DNA from: Haladaptatus halobius
Lineage (GTDB): Archaea > Halobacteriota > Halobacteria > Halobacteriales > Haladaptataceae
DNA length: 64,000 nucleotides
Reading direction: 5' to 3'
Assembly: GCF_020618475.1 (NCBI RefSeq)
Contig: NZ_CP085337.1
Location: 1-64,000 of the forward strand
This document shows, piece after piece, positions 48,427-57,965 of this stretch; position 1 is the stretch's first letter, and each line of letters opens with the position of its first letter. The notes beneath the pieces are model-generated. The model worked only from the letters and a program-made list of their open reading frames with translations, was not told where the DNA came from and made no database searches. Position numbers and translations under genes: made by a program.

Positions 48427-48852
48427 GGTCTGGTGGTTCGGGGCGACCGATAAAAGTGTAGTGAACTCGGCTGTCCGTCCTGTTCAGATGAGCGATTGCC
48501 GTTTACCCAACCGCTAGATAATCGCCCGCCCGACTGACCGCAGGGCAGGATTCTCTACGCCATTTTTATCGTTTCCGACGACGAGACGCGGACGATTGCC
48601 GATTCTATGCACCTCGACAACGACGACGGCAACCACAACCCAGTGAATGCCGACTCCTTGTGACTGCAACCGCACCGCAACAGCTCTGGACTCCCCGGCC
48701 TCCTTCATCGTTCAGTCGTCCCTCGCGCGCCGCTCGCTCCGTTCGCTCCCACGCGCCGACCGTAATTCGGCTCCCGAATCGTCGCAGCGAGGAGTCGTCG
48801 AATCTCCGTCGTACCGTAAGAATCGTATGGGAGAGGTGAGAACTGACGCACG
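48427..48852. other. Intergenic region between divergent xacA and xacF
   Basis: Both promoters should be here. No gene or clear repeat is visible. The stretch 48590-48830 is coding-like in composition but has no supported frame. Confidence 0.4.
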
Positions 48853-50301
48853 ATGACGGAGCGTAAGCAAAACTACGTGAACGGAGAGTGGATCGAATCG
48901 GCGACCGGCGAGACCGTCGCCGTCGGGAACCCCGCGAACCCTAGTGAGGTCGTTGCGCGTTACCAGCAGTCAGGCGCGGCCGACGCGGCCGACGCCGTCG
49001 AGGCCGCTGCTGCGGCGGCTGACGACTGGGCCGCGACGCCCGGTCCTGAGCGCGGTCGAATCCTCCGCGAAGCCGGAATTCGACTCGCGGAGCGCAAGGA
49101 CGAACTGACGAACCTGCTCGTCGCCGAGGAAGGTAAGGCCCGCGCCGAAGCGAGCGGGGAGGTACAGCGCGCCGTCGACATCTTCCACTACTTCGCTGGG
49201 AAGGCGTCCGACCTCGGCGGAACCGTCAAGAGCCCGAGCGCACCGAACCAGCACCTCTACACCGTCGAGGAACCGGTCGGCGTCGCCGCGCTCATCACGC
49301 CGTGGAACTACCCCATCGCCATCCCCGCGTGGAAGCTCGCGCCGGCTCTCGCCGCGGGCAACGCGGTGGTGTTAAAACCGGCGTCGATAGCCCCCGGCGT
49401 CGCCCTCGAACTCGCGGAGGCGCTCGACGATGCCGGGCTTCCCGACGGCGTCCTGAACGTCGTCACGGGGCCGGGGAGCGCGGTCGGCACCGAGTTCATC
49501 GAGCACGAGGCGGTGGACGCCGTCTCGTTCACGGGCAGCAGCGAGGTCGGCCAGTTGGTGTACGAGCAGGCGACCGACGCCGGCAAGCGCGTCCAGACGG
49601 AACTCGGCGGGAAGAACCCGACGGTCGTCTCGGAGTCGGCCGACCCCGCGGAAGCCGCCGACATAGTTGCAAACGGCGGATTCGGGACGACCGGCCAGTC
49701 GTGCACCGCGTGTTCCCGCGCCATCGTCCACGAGAGTGTCTATGACGAGTTCGTGGACGAACTCGTCGACCGCGCGGAGTCTGTCGATATCGGCCCCGGT
49801 GCGGAGCACGAGATGGGGCCACAAGTTAGCGCGGCCGAGCGCGACTCGACGCTCGAATACGTCGGCATCGCCGAGGACGAGGGTGCGACGCTCGCCGCCG
49901 GAGGCGGCGTCCCCGCAGGTGCGGAGGTCGAGTCGGGTTACTTCGTCGAACCGACCGTGTTCGTCGACGCGACCCCGGACATGCGTATCGCCCAAGAGGA
50001 GGTCTTCGGGCCGGTCGTCGCCGTCATCGAGGTGAGCGACTTCGACGAGGGGTTGGCGGTGGCGAACAACGTTCCCTACGGCCTCTCGGCGAGCGTCGTT
50101 ACCGACGACCACGCGGAGGCGAACCGGTTCGTCGACGAGGCGGAAGCCGGCGTCGTGAAGATTAACGAGAAGACGACCGGCCTCGAACTGCACGTCCCCT
50201 TCGGCGGCTTCAAACGCTCTTCCAGCGAGACGTGGCGGGAACAGGGCGACGCGGGACTGTCCTTCTACACGATAGAGAAGACGGTGTACGACAGCTACTG
50301 A
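48853..50301 (+). CDS. xacF: 2-Oxoglutarate semialdehyde (2,5-dioxovalerate) dehydrogenase
   Basis: A 482-residue aldehyde dehydrogenase. Catalytic Glu250 is in QTELGGKNP and the nucleophile Cys284 in GQSCTACSRA, and the cofactor segment is GFTGSSEVG-like (VSFTGSSEVGQLV). The sequence is close to what I know of Haloferax XacF, which oxidises 2-oxoglutarate semialdehyde to 2-oxoglutarate at the end of pentose oxidation. It is divergent from xacA and tail-to-tail with the alpha-glucuronidase gene six bases away. Confidence 0.88.
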   Translation: MTERKQNYVNGEWIESATGETVAVGNPANPSEVVARYQQSGAADAADAVEAAAAAADDWAATPGPERGRILREAGIRLAERKDELTNLLVAEEGKARAEASGEVQRAVDIFHYFAGKASDLGGTVKSPSAPNQHLYTVEEPVGVAALITPWNYPIAIPAWKLAPALAAGNAVVLKPASIAPGVALELAEALDDAGLPDGVLNVVTGPGSAVGTEFIEHEAVDAVSFTGSSEVGQLVYEQATDAGKRVQTELGGKNPTVVSESADPAEAADIVANGGFGTTGQSCTACSRAIVHESVYDEFVDELVDRAESVDIGPGAEHEMGPQVSAAERDSTLEYVGIAEDEGATLAAGGGVPAGAEVESGYFVEPTVFVDATPDMRIAQEEVFGPVVAVIEVSDFDEGLAVANNVPYGLSASVVTDDHAEANRFVDEAEAGVVKINEKTTGLELHVPFGGFKRSSSETWREQGDAGLSFYTIEKTVYDSY

Positions 50302-50307
50302 ACTCGG

Positions 50308-52395
50308 TCACCCGGCGCGATCATCCGGCGGGACGCGACCTCGTTCGTCCGGAACGTCGGCGTGGTCGTGGAAGAACGACACCAACGTATCGCGCCACAG
50401 TTTCGCGTGGTCGAGTTGTTCGTCGAAACGTTCCGCGACGTGGCGGTAACGTTTTTCGTCGATGGCATCCTCCAGTTCGTTCCACCGGTCGCGCATGTCG
50501 CGAACCGCCTCGACGCCCTCGAAGCAGTTGTCGTAGAGGCGCTGAACGACCGTCGTCCCGTCGAGGTCGTACTCCCACGGGAGGTGGTGGAAGAACAGCA
50601 GAAGTTCGCGCGGACAGGTCTCCGGCGATTCGTAGCGCTCGGCAACCGGGTCGCGGAACTGTCCCGCGTAGCCGCTCCCGCTAGCGGTGCGGTCGACGCC
50701 GATACCGTCCTCGGCGCCCCCGTGGTACCCGGGCCACTCCTCGGGCGAGGGATTGTAGTGGTTCTCCAGTACGTCGCCCTGATTGTACATCATGTGCATC
50801 AGTCCGAGGCGGCCGGTCGTGTAGTCGAGGACGGCCGGCCATGAATCGTGAAGTACACCGGCAACCGTCTCGACGACGGTGGGGTCGTTACCGAAGGTCT
50901 GGCGTACCCACTCGTCAGTGATGGTCTCAGTATCGAGGTCAGGGTTCCAGACGAGGCGACCGTAGCCGTAGAGGTTCGCCTGAGCGAGATAGTGGCCGGT
51001 CCAGTTGGGGTCGTCGCCAACGTTGCAGACGCCCGCGACGCCCTCGCCTTCATCGTGCATGAAGAGGTTCTTGACCGGCGTCCCCTCGCCGTCCGCACGC
51101 GTGTCGAACTCGAAAACCTCCTTCCACTGCGGGACGTGATAGCATGCGTGGACCCCTTGTCCGGTGTACTCCTGCGTGATCTGGAGTTCGCAGGCAAGGT
51201 TCGTCTCGGGCATCGCGCTGAACAGCGTCGAGACGGGTTCGCGGGGTTGGAAGTCGATGGGACCGTTCTTTATCTGGACGGTGACGTTGTCGCGGAACTC
51301 GCCGTCGAGCGGTTCGAACGTCTCGTAGGACTGCACCGCGCGGTCTTCGTGGGAGCCGTAGACGAATGCACGCCAGTAGAGGCGACCGCCGTGCGGTTCG
51401 AGCGCCCGCGCGAGGACGTTCGCCCCGGCGGCGTGGTTCCGGTCGTAGTCGTAGGGGCCGGGTTGTCCCTCCGAGTCGGCCTTGACGAGGAAGCCTCCAA
51501 AGTCGGGGACGTGTTTGTACACCTCGTCGACCGTGTCCGCCCACCACGCTTCGACGGCTGCGTCGAGCGGGTCGGCGGTGTCCAGATCGCCGGCGAGTAT
51601 CGGCGCAGCGTAGTTGACCGAAAGGTAGGTCCGGACGCCGTGTCGCCGGAAAACGGTCGCCAGCGCCTCGACCTTCTCCAGATTCTTCGATCGGAGCAAC
51701 TGCCACCCCTCCTTTCCTGCGATGGCCTCGTTCGCGCCCGGTCGGTCGGGCTTCTGCGTGTTGACGTTGTTGAGGACGATGCCGTTGACGCCGACCGAGG
51801 CGAGGAGGCGGGCGTAGTCGCGGTACCGGGGCCGGATGTCGGGGAGTCGTTCCCAGTCGAAGATGGACATTCCCGCGTACCCCCGTTCAACGGAGGCGCG
51901 GAAGGGATTGTCCCAGTGGTTGACGATCCGCTCTTCGGTTCGCGGTTCTTCGACGATGTCCAGGTCGTCGACAGGGCGGTGCGCCGCGAGGTGGCGGAGC
52001 AGGTGGTACGTGCCGTAGAGCATCCCCTTGTCCGTTGAACCGGTGACGACGAGGCAGTCTTTGTCCTCCCATTCGACCGACCGCAGGATGTACCCCTCGT
52101 CGTGGAGGCTCTCGATCTCCGCTTCGTCGACGGCGGCGCGGATGACCGCCATCCGCTCGCGTCGGCCGACGGCGAGGAACCCGTCGACCGTCCGCGGTGG
52201 GTGCATCCAGAGGTGCGGTTCGCGCCCGAGCAGTCCTTCGAGTCCCATGCGGAGTTCTTCGCGCGCCACGCCGAGCTCCGGCCCCTCTGTCGAGGCGAAG
52301 ACGTGCGCACAGCGCGTTCGATAGGACGACCGGAGTTCGGCGTCGCCGACGCGGTCGTACCGGAGCCAACAGTCGTCGTACTCGTCTGTGAGCAT
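50308..52395 (-). CDS. Alpha-glucuronidase, glycoside hydrolase family 67
   Basis: A 695-residue GH67 enzyme. The N-terminal domain is followed by the barrel with NHWDNPFRASVERGYAGMSI. Catalytic residues align with those of the Geobacillus enzyme: acid Glu309 in KADSEGQPGP, and bases Asp381 in GPIDFQPREP and Glu409 in TQEYTGQ. It removes 4-O-methylglucuronic acid from the end of xylo-oligosaccharides. No signal peptide, so it works in the cytoplasm after uptake. This gene is the strongest evidence that the island targets glucuronoxylan. Confidence 0.95.
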   Translation of the reverse strand: MLTDEYDDCWLRYDRVGDAELRSSYRTRCAHVFASTEGPELGVAREELRMGLEGLLGREPHLWMHPPRTVDGFLAVGRRERMAVIRAAVDEAEIESLHDEGYILRSVEWEDKDCLVVTGSTDKGMLYGTYHLLRHLAAHRPVDDLDIVEEPRTEERIVNHWDNPFRASVERGYAGMSIFDWERLPDIRPRYRDYARLLASVGVNGIVLNNVNTQKPDRPGANEAIAGKEGWQLLRSKNLEKVEALATVFRRHGVRTYLSVNYAAPILAGDLDTADPLDAAVEAWWADTVDEVYKHVPDFGGFLVKADSEGQPGPYDYDRNHAAGANVLARALEPHGGRLYWRAFVYGSHEDRAVQSYETFEPLDGEFRDNVTVQIKNGPIDFQPREPVSTLFSAMPETNLACELQITQEYTGQGVHACYHVPQWKEVFEFDTRADGEGTPVKNLFMHDEGEGVAGVCNVGDDPNWTGHYLAQANLYGYGRLVWNPDLDTETITDEWVRQTFGNDPTVVETVAGVLHDSWPAVLDYTTGRLGLMHMMYNQGDVLENHYNPSPEEWPGYHGGAEDGIGVDRTASGSGYAGQFRDPVAERYESPETCPRELLLFFHHLPWEYDLDGTTVVQRLYDNCFEGVEAVRDMRDRWNELEDAIDEKRYRHVAERFDEQLDHAKLWRDTLVSFFHDHADVPDERGRVPPDDRAG

Positions 52396-52575
52396 GTGAC
52401 GAATGGTTTCTCGGACGCAATTAAAACAGTGCCGGTCGTTACCACGCGGTCGACGGCCTGCCGAGATGGAGTAGGTACCGTAACAATCTACAGGATGCTT
52501 TCGGTACTGAGGATATGAGCACGTGACGAGATCGGTTCTGGGATTTCATCTGCGTCTTCTCCTCGCAGGCCTACG

Positions 52576-52743
52576 GTGTTCCTCGCGATATCGGTCGCGC
52601 TGTTGTTCTTCATGGTCTACGCGTGGTTCAACTCGCCATCGCCGGGTACCAGAGCCCTCATACCGCTCAACGCGGCGATACTGTCGACTAACATCGTCGT
52701 GCTGTACGCGATCACGCGTCGCTGTCAATCCCACGATCTGTGA
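52576..52743 (+). pseudogene. Fragment of a membrane protein
   Basis: From a GTG at 52576 a 55-residue frame shows two hydrophobic helices (VFLAISVALLFFMVYAWF and NAAILSTNIVVLYAI) and ends RRCQSHDL. The frame is open further upstream without an ATG. It is either a small membrane protein or the tail of a lost larger one. Confidence 0.4.
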
Positions 52744-52885
52744 ACGAGGCCTCGTCCGTGAACCGTCGGCGAGAAACGAACCCCGACCGTTGGGTCGGGC
52801 GACCGGTCGTCAGTCCTGGTGGCGAGCGGACACCGCGGATGGTACGAACACCCCGACGGAACGTCAACTGGATCGAGACGTGAGA
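52725..52885 (-). pseudogene. Remnant of an oligopeptide ABC transporter ATPase C-terminus
   Basis: The minus-strand frame reads DPVDVPSGCSYHPRCPLA at about 52825-52875, the cysteine motif that ends DppD/OppD-type ATPases. Compare PVGCSFHPRCPLA in the intact gene at 6406-7512. No Walker motifs remain, and the sequence on both sides is unrelated. It is a relic of a deleted transporter gene. Confidence 0.65.
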
Positions 52886-53133
52886 CTTCCGCGCAGAGTT
52901 CATCTTGCTGAAACTGCGAGTTTAGATTAGATACAGCGATATCCGAGTTGATCGCTCCTATAACTCCTGGGTCGACAGCCAGACCATTTTCAACGAATGA
53001 ATTGAGTAGTTTATACATTGCTATAACACACTAATATAAGGTTAGTAGTCTATCTAATTATATATCAGCAAGCATCACCATTCGACCACAGGTCAGCGAC
53101 TACATAAAGGGACTCTCGCGTGGCCGACTGTAG

Positions 53134-54228
53134 TCAATCTAATTTGATGCGCTTTCCGTCCGCGGCCGACATCTGGACGCCGGCGAGCGTGTACATGTCC
53201 ACTAACCCGTGTTCGCCGTCTGCGTGTGGTTCCTTTCCAGTAAGACAGCAGTGTGCGAAGTAGTCGAATTGCTCCGTGACTTCGTTACTGTCGAGATCCT
53301 CGTAGTGTGCCGTGCGTCCGTCGTGTTCGAAATCGACTGTCCGAGGGGCGTCAGGAAGGAAGAGGTTCCCCATGGTGATCCGGCCCTCGTTTCCAGAGAC
53401 AGTGAGGTAACTGTCACCGAACGACCCGTAGCTCGACTGGCAGAGCACCTGGATGCCGTCATCGAACTCGGCGACGAAGGCGGCGTGTTCGTCGATGATC
53501 GGATCGTCGAACTGAGGGTCGGGGCTGGTGAGCGACCCCTGTACACTCACAGGATCGGCGTCGATGACGAACCGTGCTGTATTGAGCGGATAGATACCAA
53601 TATCGTACAGCGATCCGCCGCCGGCGAGAGAGGGGTCGAGACGCCACTGATCCGGATCGGCGTCGCGACCTCCGAACATTGTGAAGGTGAACGACCCCCT
53701 CACCTGGCTGACGTCACCGACGAACCCGTCGGCCACCAGTTCACGGGCGCGTCGCACAACAGGGTCGGATTGCATGCGGTAAGCAATCATGAGCGTGACG
53801 TCGGCGTCCGCACAGGCGTCGACCACCGCCTCTGCGCGCTCGACGGTCGCCTCCATCGGCTTCTCGCAGATCACGTCCTTTCCGAGTTCGGCAGCGGCCT
53901 CGACGTGTTCGAGGTGAAGGGCGTTCGGCGTACAGACGTACACTGCGTCATATGCGTCACTGCCCTCTCCTTCATGGAATTTCTCGTACGTGAGTGCTAC
54001 ATCTGCGGCGGTCTCGTCGGCGACTTCGCGAGCTTTCTCAGCGGATCCGCTGACGGTCGCGGTGACTGTGGCGTATTTGGAGTCTGCGATGGCCGGGAGT
54101 GCCGAGTTATAGGCGAACCCGCCGAGTCCGACTAGCGCGATCCGCAGCGTTCCTTCAGCGCCATCGTCCCAGTCCCGACGGTCGAATCCGCCGCTCTCGA
54201 AAGCCTCGAACCTCGCTTCTCGTGCCAT
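53134..54228 (-). CDS. Second Gfo/Idh/MocA sugar dehydrogenase, xylose-dehydrogenase-like
   Basis: A 364-residue paralogue of the 47335-48426 enzyme, started at MAREARFEAFESGG; the frame extends to 54507 but a TATA-like CTTATG near 54255 supports this ATG. It shares RIALVGLGGFAYNSALPA, EKPMEA and DIGIYPLNTARFVIDADPV. GGFAYNSA replaces GWWTREQA, so the sugar specificity may differ (arabinose, glucose or galactose). It forms a pair with the dehydratase-like gene at 54504 on the same strand. Confidence 0.85.
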   Translation of the reverse strand: MAREARFEAFESGGFDRRDWDDGAEGTLRIALVGLGGFAYNSALPAIADSKYATVTATVSGSAEKAREVADETAADVALTYEKFHEGEGSDAYDAVYVCTPNALHLEHVEAAAELGKDVICEKPMEATVERAEAVVDACADADVTLMIAYRMQSDPVVRRARELVADGFVGDVSQVRGSFTFTMFGGRDADPDQWRLDPSLAGGGSLYDIGIYPLNTARFVIDADPVSVQGSLTSPDPQFDDPIIDEHAAFVAEFDDGIQVLCQSSYGSFGDSYLTVSGNEGRITMGNLFLPDAPRTVDFEHDGRTAHYEDLDSNEVTEQFDYFAHCCLTGKEPHADGEHGLVDMYTLAGVQMSAADGKRIKLD

Positions 54229-54503
54229 ACTCGCATATCCTACCTCTACCACATAAGCGTAGCGTCGCGACGTGAATTCGTACTCTGATCTGTGAACTAG
54301 AAGTCTGTATCGTCCGCCGACTTCGCCAGGATTCCGGCGCACTTTTTCTTTAGCGACCGCGAGCAGGATACCACCCACGTGACTGGATCGAATTTCCGTC
54401 TCTACCATCTCGTACCAGCGGAATCTTCCTCCGTCAGGAGATTCAAATGTCTCCTGGTTCTGATCTGTCCGGCGCATCAGAAGCGCCCCGGTCGACTCCA
54501 CCC

Positions 54504-55676
54504 TCACATTTCGTCGAACAGGGTTTCTCCGTCTGAGAGGTGGCTTTCCACTACGTCTAGGTCGAGGTCAACTCCGAGTCCCGGAGCGTCGGGAACTGGG
54601 ATGGCCTTCCCGTCGATGGGATTGCCCCCGATTAGGTCACCCCACCACTCCACTTCTCGAGCGTGGTACTCAAGGGCGAGAAAGTTCGAACACGCAGCGG
54701 CAACGTGTACGCAGGCGAGCGTCCCGATCGGCGAGGCGACGTTATGCAATGCGAGGGGGATCTCGTAGAGGTCGGCGAGTTCCGCGATGCGCCGTGTCTC
54801 TCGCAGACCGCCACACTTTGGCGGATCCGGTTGGACGATATCCACGCTTTGGGAGGTGATCAGCTCAAGAAAACCACTAGCGCGGTAAAGACTCTCCCCT
54901 GTACAGATTGGCGTCTCCGTCGCAGTAGTCACCGCTGCAGGGACAACGGCATTCTCCGGCGGACAAGGATCCTCAAGGAACCAGACGTCGTAATCTTCGA
55001 TAGAACGTGCGAGTCGGATTGCGCTGTCCGTCCCATACGACCAGTGGCAGTCGAACGCCACGTCGGCCTGATCCCCGACGCGTTCAGTAACGGCCTTGAC
55101 AATGTTTGCCTTCTGCGAGACAGCATGCGTGTTGAGGTGGCGGTTCCAGACATCTTCTTGGAACTGTTCGGCCGCGTCGAGGTCGAACTTCATGGCGTCG
55201 AAACCGTCCTCGACCACCGCCTCCGCAGCATCAGCGTACGCCGTCGGCGAGAACACTGACTCGTCGTTCAGCTCTGCGCTCCGCAAGTGGGCGCCAGCGT
55301 GGGAATCCACGTATACGCAGACGTCTTCTCGGAACTTCCCGCCGAGCAACTGGTGGATTGGGATCTCGAGCAGTTTCCCTGTGAGGTCGAACAATGCGAT
55401 CTCCACTCCGGAAATGGCGGCCGTAACTCCGCCCGCGTTTCCGCCCGTGTACGAGAGGCGTCGGTAGAGCAGCTCGGTCAATCTAGACACGTTCAAGGGG
55501 TTCTCGCCGCGGAGAAGTTCGATGGTGTCGGCTGCGATGTCTGCCACCCGTTCCCCGAGGATGGCCTCGCCGATACCGACGATGCCTGCGTCCGTATACA
55601 CCCGGACGAGTGTCCAGTCGAAGTTCCCGTTCACGACACAGGTCTGTACATCCGTAATCTCGGCGTCTCGAACCAT
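54504..55676 (-). CDS. Second sugar-acid dehydratase, enolase superfamily
   Basis: A 390-residue paralogue of XacD that lacks the roughly 30-residue N-terminal leader and starts at MVRDAEITDVQ. Conserved barrel parts are KFDLDAAEQ, AFDCHWSY, FLEDPCPPEN, TGESLYR and the His in ALHNVASPIG. It likely dehydrates an aldonate such as arabinonate, gluconate or galactonate. A TATA-like GTATAAAATG at 55716-55725 gives it its own promoter. Sequence change relative to 46035 suggests divergence of substrate. Confidence 0.85.
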   Translation of the reverse strand: MVRDAEITDVQTCVVNGNFDWTLVRVYTDAGIVGIGEAILGERVADIAADTIELLRGENPLNVSRLTELLYRRLSYTGGNAGGVTAAISGVEIALFDLTGKLLEIPIHQLLGGKFREDVCVYVDSHAGAHLRSAELNDESVFSPTAYADAAEAVVEDGFDAMKFDLDAAEQFQEDVWNRHLNTHAVSQKANIVKAVTERVGDQADVAFDCHWSYGTDSAIRLARSIEDYDVWFLEDPCPPENAVVPAAVTTATETPICTGESLYRASGFLELITSQSVDIVQPDPPKCGGLRETRRIAELADLYEIPLALHNVASPIGTLACVHVAAACSNFLALEYHAREVEWWGDLIGGNPIDGKAIPVPDAPGLGVDLDLDVVESHLSDGETLFDEM

Positions 55677-55848
55677 ATTTCTCTATTTCTTATCTGAGAG
55701 GATAAATCATTACTCATTTTATACCTAGAATACTGAAACGGGAAGGTGGACTCGACTTTTTTCGGCTTCTTAGTCGAGCAATAATGAAGATCTTAGTAAA
55801 AGATCGAGAACGTCAAAATTCGGAATGTGGCAGCAGACCACAGTGGAT

Positions 55849-56019
55849 TTACTTGCTCAGCTGTTCGATTTCCCGGCGACTCAGGCTAATAGTGACGGAA
55901 ACGCCACCCTCAACGCGCCGGTGAAGAAAATGAGTTGACAAGAGGAGCGAATCAAGGATCGAATAGCTTCGATAGCAGCAGTTACAAATTGGATATATCG
56001 ACCTACTGGCGCCAATCAT
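55849..56019 (-). CDS. Possible 56-aa small protein, low support
   Basis: The frame runs from ATG at 56019 to TAA at 55849. The first half is Cys/Tyr/Ser-rich; the last 25 residues (RRVEGGVSVTISL, then SRREIEQLSK) look like real coding sequence with a strand followed by a helix. It may be the tail of a decayed gene rather than an intact one. No family recognised. Confidence 0.2.
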   Translation of the reverse strand: MIGASRSIYPICNCCYRSYSILDSLLLSTHFLHRRVEGGVSVTISLSRREIEQLSK

Positions 56020-56357
56020 GATGTGAGGTTAAACCTCAGAGGGTACTTGACGCGAGTTATGCGTGAGCTTGATTGCCTTCCGAAACCGGTTTTCATCTTG
56101 ATACGGAGACCGCGTGAACCGAGCCTGTCTTGCAACCGACATAGGCGATTTTTGGGAGGAATAATTTCGCGTCCAACAGCGAATTTTCTCCAGGTACTAA
56201 ACGAGTCGTTCTGAGAAATAGAACGCTCCAACGGAACATATCGTTACATAAACCACCTCCATTACAGCTATATGGTTGTAATGCCTTTGTTCATTTTCTC
56301 ACCAGAACACTATCAAGATTCCAAGTACCATTAGAGGTATATGAGGATTGAAGATTG

Positions 56358-56515
56358 TTCTATGATAGAGAATCAACAAAATAGACCTCATAAACGCTTG
56401 AACGCCCTCTATTCGCCTCGGTCTTTGGTCTTTTTGAGCCTTGACCGGATCATATGTTGACCTAACGTTATTCTGTTATAGAGAATCAATAAGGTGTACC
56501 ACTCACCAACGCTCA
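56358..56515 (+). repeat. Diverged direct repeat, two copies about 113 bp apart
   Basis: Copy 1 (56358-56400) and copy 2 (56471-56515) share ATAGAGAATCAA, then CTCA and AACGCT at matching distances, with a TTCT start in each. The rest has drifted. Probably a duplicated piece of a mobile element; no inverted ends were found. Confidence 0.4.
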
Positions 56516-56716
56516 AACAACTACAGCACCATTCGCCCAACAGAATATCCGGAATTCGATGCTCTTTCCTATGGAGAACGTAGGGATACTCTGGGCTACT
56601 GTACCGAGTCGGTCACTCACGTTCTTGCCTCTCGCGATGCTAGCCTGTCGCTCACCTCGTTATCCGTGCCCTATTGCCGCTGGATGAGAATAAAATGAGT
56701 TCTAGCCGACTTCGCC

Positions 56717-57697
56717 TTATTTGACCCTTCTGAGTGCGTCTCTGACGGCGCGGTAAGCTGGTTTTCGGTTGCTATGATCGTCAAAGAGAAGTGGATCGAC
56801 GGTGTACCGACTCGCGAAGTCCTTGAACTCCCGAACCCACGAACCGGCGTCGTTGACTCCCCATGTGATCAGCATGTTACAGTCGACTGCGAGACACGTT
56901 CGGACAATATCGCCGTAGTACTCCGCCTGCTTCTCAAGAGGGTTCTCCGGTGGGTCGTCGGCCGGAAAGGCGACGTCCATCTCCGTGATCTGGACGTCGA
57001 GACCTAGATCCTGGAAGCGCCGGAAATTCTCTCCCACAGATTCTGGGTTCGGTCGGTCGCCGAGAGCGTGCAATTGGAACCCGACGCCGTCGATCGGAAC
57101 CCCCCGGTCGAGGAGCCGCTCCATAAGCTCGTAGACTGCGTCGGATTTTTTGTTGACAGCGTCGGCACCGTAGTCGTTGTAATAGAGATCGGTTTCTGGG
57201 GAGATTTCGTTCGCCCACTCAAACGCGCGGTCGATATATCTCTCGCCCATCGCGTCGTACCACACCGTCTCGCGCATCGTCCCGTCGTCGGAGACCGCCT
57301 CATTGACCACGTCCCAGGTGTCGATTTTACTCCGATACCGACCGACCACCGTATGAATGTGGTCACGTAGGAACCGGCGGAGTTGCTCGTCGGTGTAGTC
57401 CCAAGCTTGAAACCACGCCGGGGTCTGGTTATGCCAGACCAGCGTGTGGCCCCGAATAGTCATGCCGTGTTTCCGACCGAAGTTGACGATTGCGTCGGCG
57501 TCGGCGAAGTCGTAGGTTCCCCGTATGGGTCGGAGCGGACCCATCTTCAGGGCATTCTCGGGCGTGAGCGCGTTAAACTCGTATCGAAGCGCGTCCCTGT
57601 AGCTCACGTCGTTTCGAAGCAAATCAGAGTCGACCGCGGCGCCGACCTTGAACCCGCATTCGTGGGCGATCTCTCGAAGTGGTCGTTCGTTTGACAT
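56717..57697 (-). CDS. Endo-1,4-beta-xylanase, glycoside hydrolase family 10
   Basis: A 326-residue single-domain GH10 enzyme started at MSNERPLREIAHECG. The acid/base Glu133 is in WDVVNEAV and the nucleophile Glu239 in ITEMDV. Also visible are GHTLVWHNQTPAW and the aromatic TWGVNDAGSW near the end. There is no signal peptide and no carbohydrate-binding module, so it probably cuts imported xylo-oligosaccharides in the cytoplasm rather than polymeric xylan outside. The Met at 57739 would add 14 unlikely residues. Confidence 0.93.
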   Translation of the reverse strand: MSNERPLREIAHECGFKVGAAVDSDLLRNDVSYRDALRYEFNALTPENALKMGPLRPIRGTYDFADADAIVNFGRKHGMTIRGHTLVWHNQTPAWFQAWDYTDEQLRRFLRDHIHTVVGRYRSKIDTWDVVNEAVSDDGTMRETVWYDAMGERYIDRAFEWANEISPETDLYYNDYGADAVNKKSDAVYELMERLLDRGVPIDGVGFQLHALGDRPNPESVGENFRRFQDLGLDVQITEMDVAFPADDPPENPLEKQAEYYGDIVRTCLAVDCNMLITWGVNDAGSWVREFKDFASRYTVDPLLFDDHSNRKPAYRAVRDALRRVK

Positions 57698-57719
57698 CAA
57701 CCTCACAAACGCGCCGTGA

Positions 57720-57965
57720 CAAGTAAAAACTAGGGTCACAGGAGCAGAAAGTCAGAAATCCAAGCGGGCGATCGAGCGCATCGAGGCATTCGTCGACACC
57801 AACGTCAACAACCCAATCCTCACCCTGATTGGCGACTTCACGGAAGGGATGACCTACGAGAAAGTGATCGTGCCCTCCATTGAGGAGAGACGAATTCGAA
57901 CGGTCGAAGTCCGGCACCCGTTGGTCGAACGAGTTGCCCGCCGGCCGAGATCGGACGGTTACTGA
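57720..57965 (+). pseudogene. Unidentified coding remnant
   Basis: An 81-codon plus-strand frame without a plausible start reads AFVDTNVNNPILTLIGDFTE, then YEKVIVPSIEERRIRTVEVR, which has the codon pattern and strand-helix alternation of a real protein. It lies just outside the intact xylanase start and runs into the tail of the broken GH10 gene. The parent family is not recognised. Confidence 0.4.

Larger units (their letters stand above)
52396..53133. other. Eroded intergenic stretch after the GH67 promoter
   Basis: Apart from the two remnants listed separately there is no supported gene. The right part (52915-53110) is AT-rich, with several TATA-like strings around 53030-53065 that have no obvious downstream start. 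Confidence 0.4.
55677..56716. other. Kilobase of AT-richer sequence with little coding potential
   Basis: Holds the 55676 promoter, one low-confidence small ORF (55849-56019), and a diverged direct repeat (56358/56471). Other short frames have no recognisable motif. It looks like an eroded insertion region. Confidence 0.4.

Noticed and set aside
54229-54507. N-terminal extension of the second Gfo/Idh/MocA gene back to 54507
   Set aside because: The extra 93 residues are not protein-like and precede a normal start with a TATA-like element. Paralogues begin at the equivalent of 54228.
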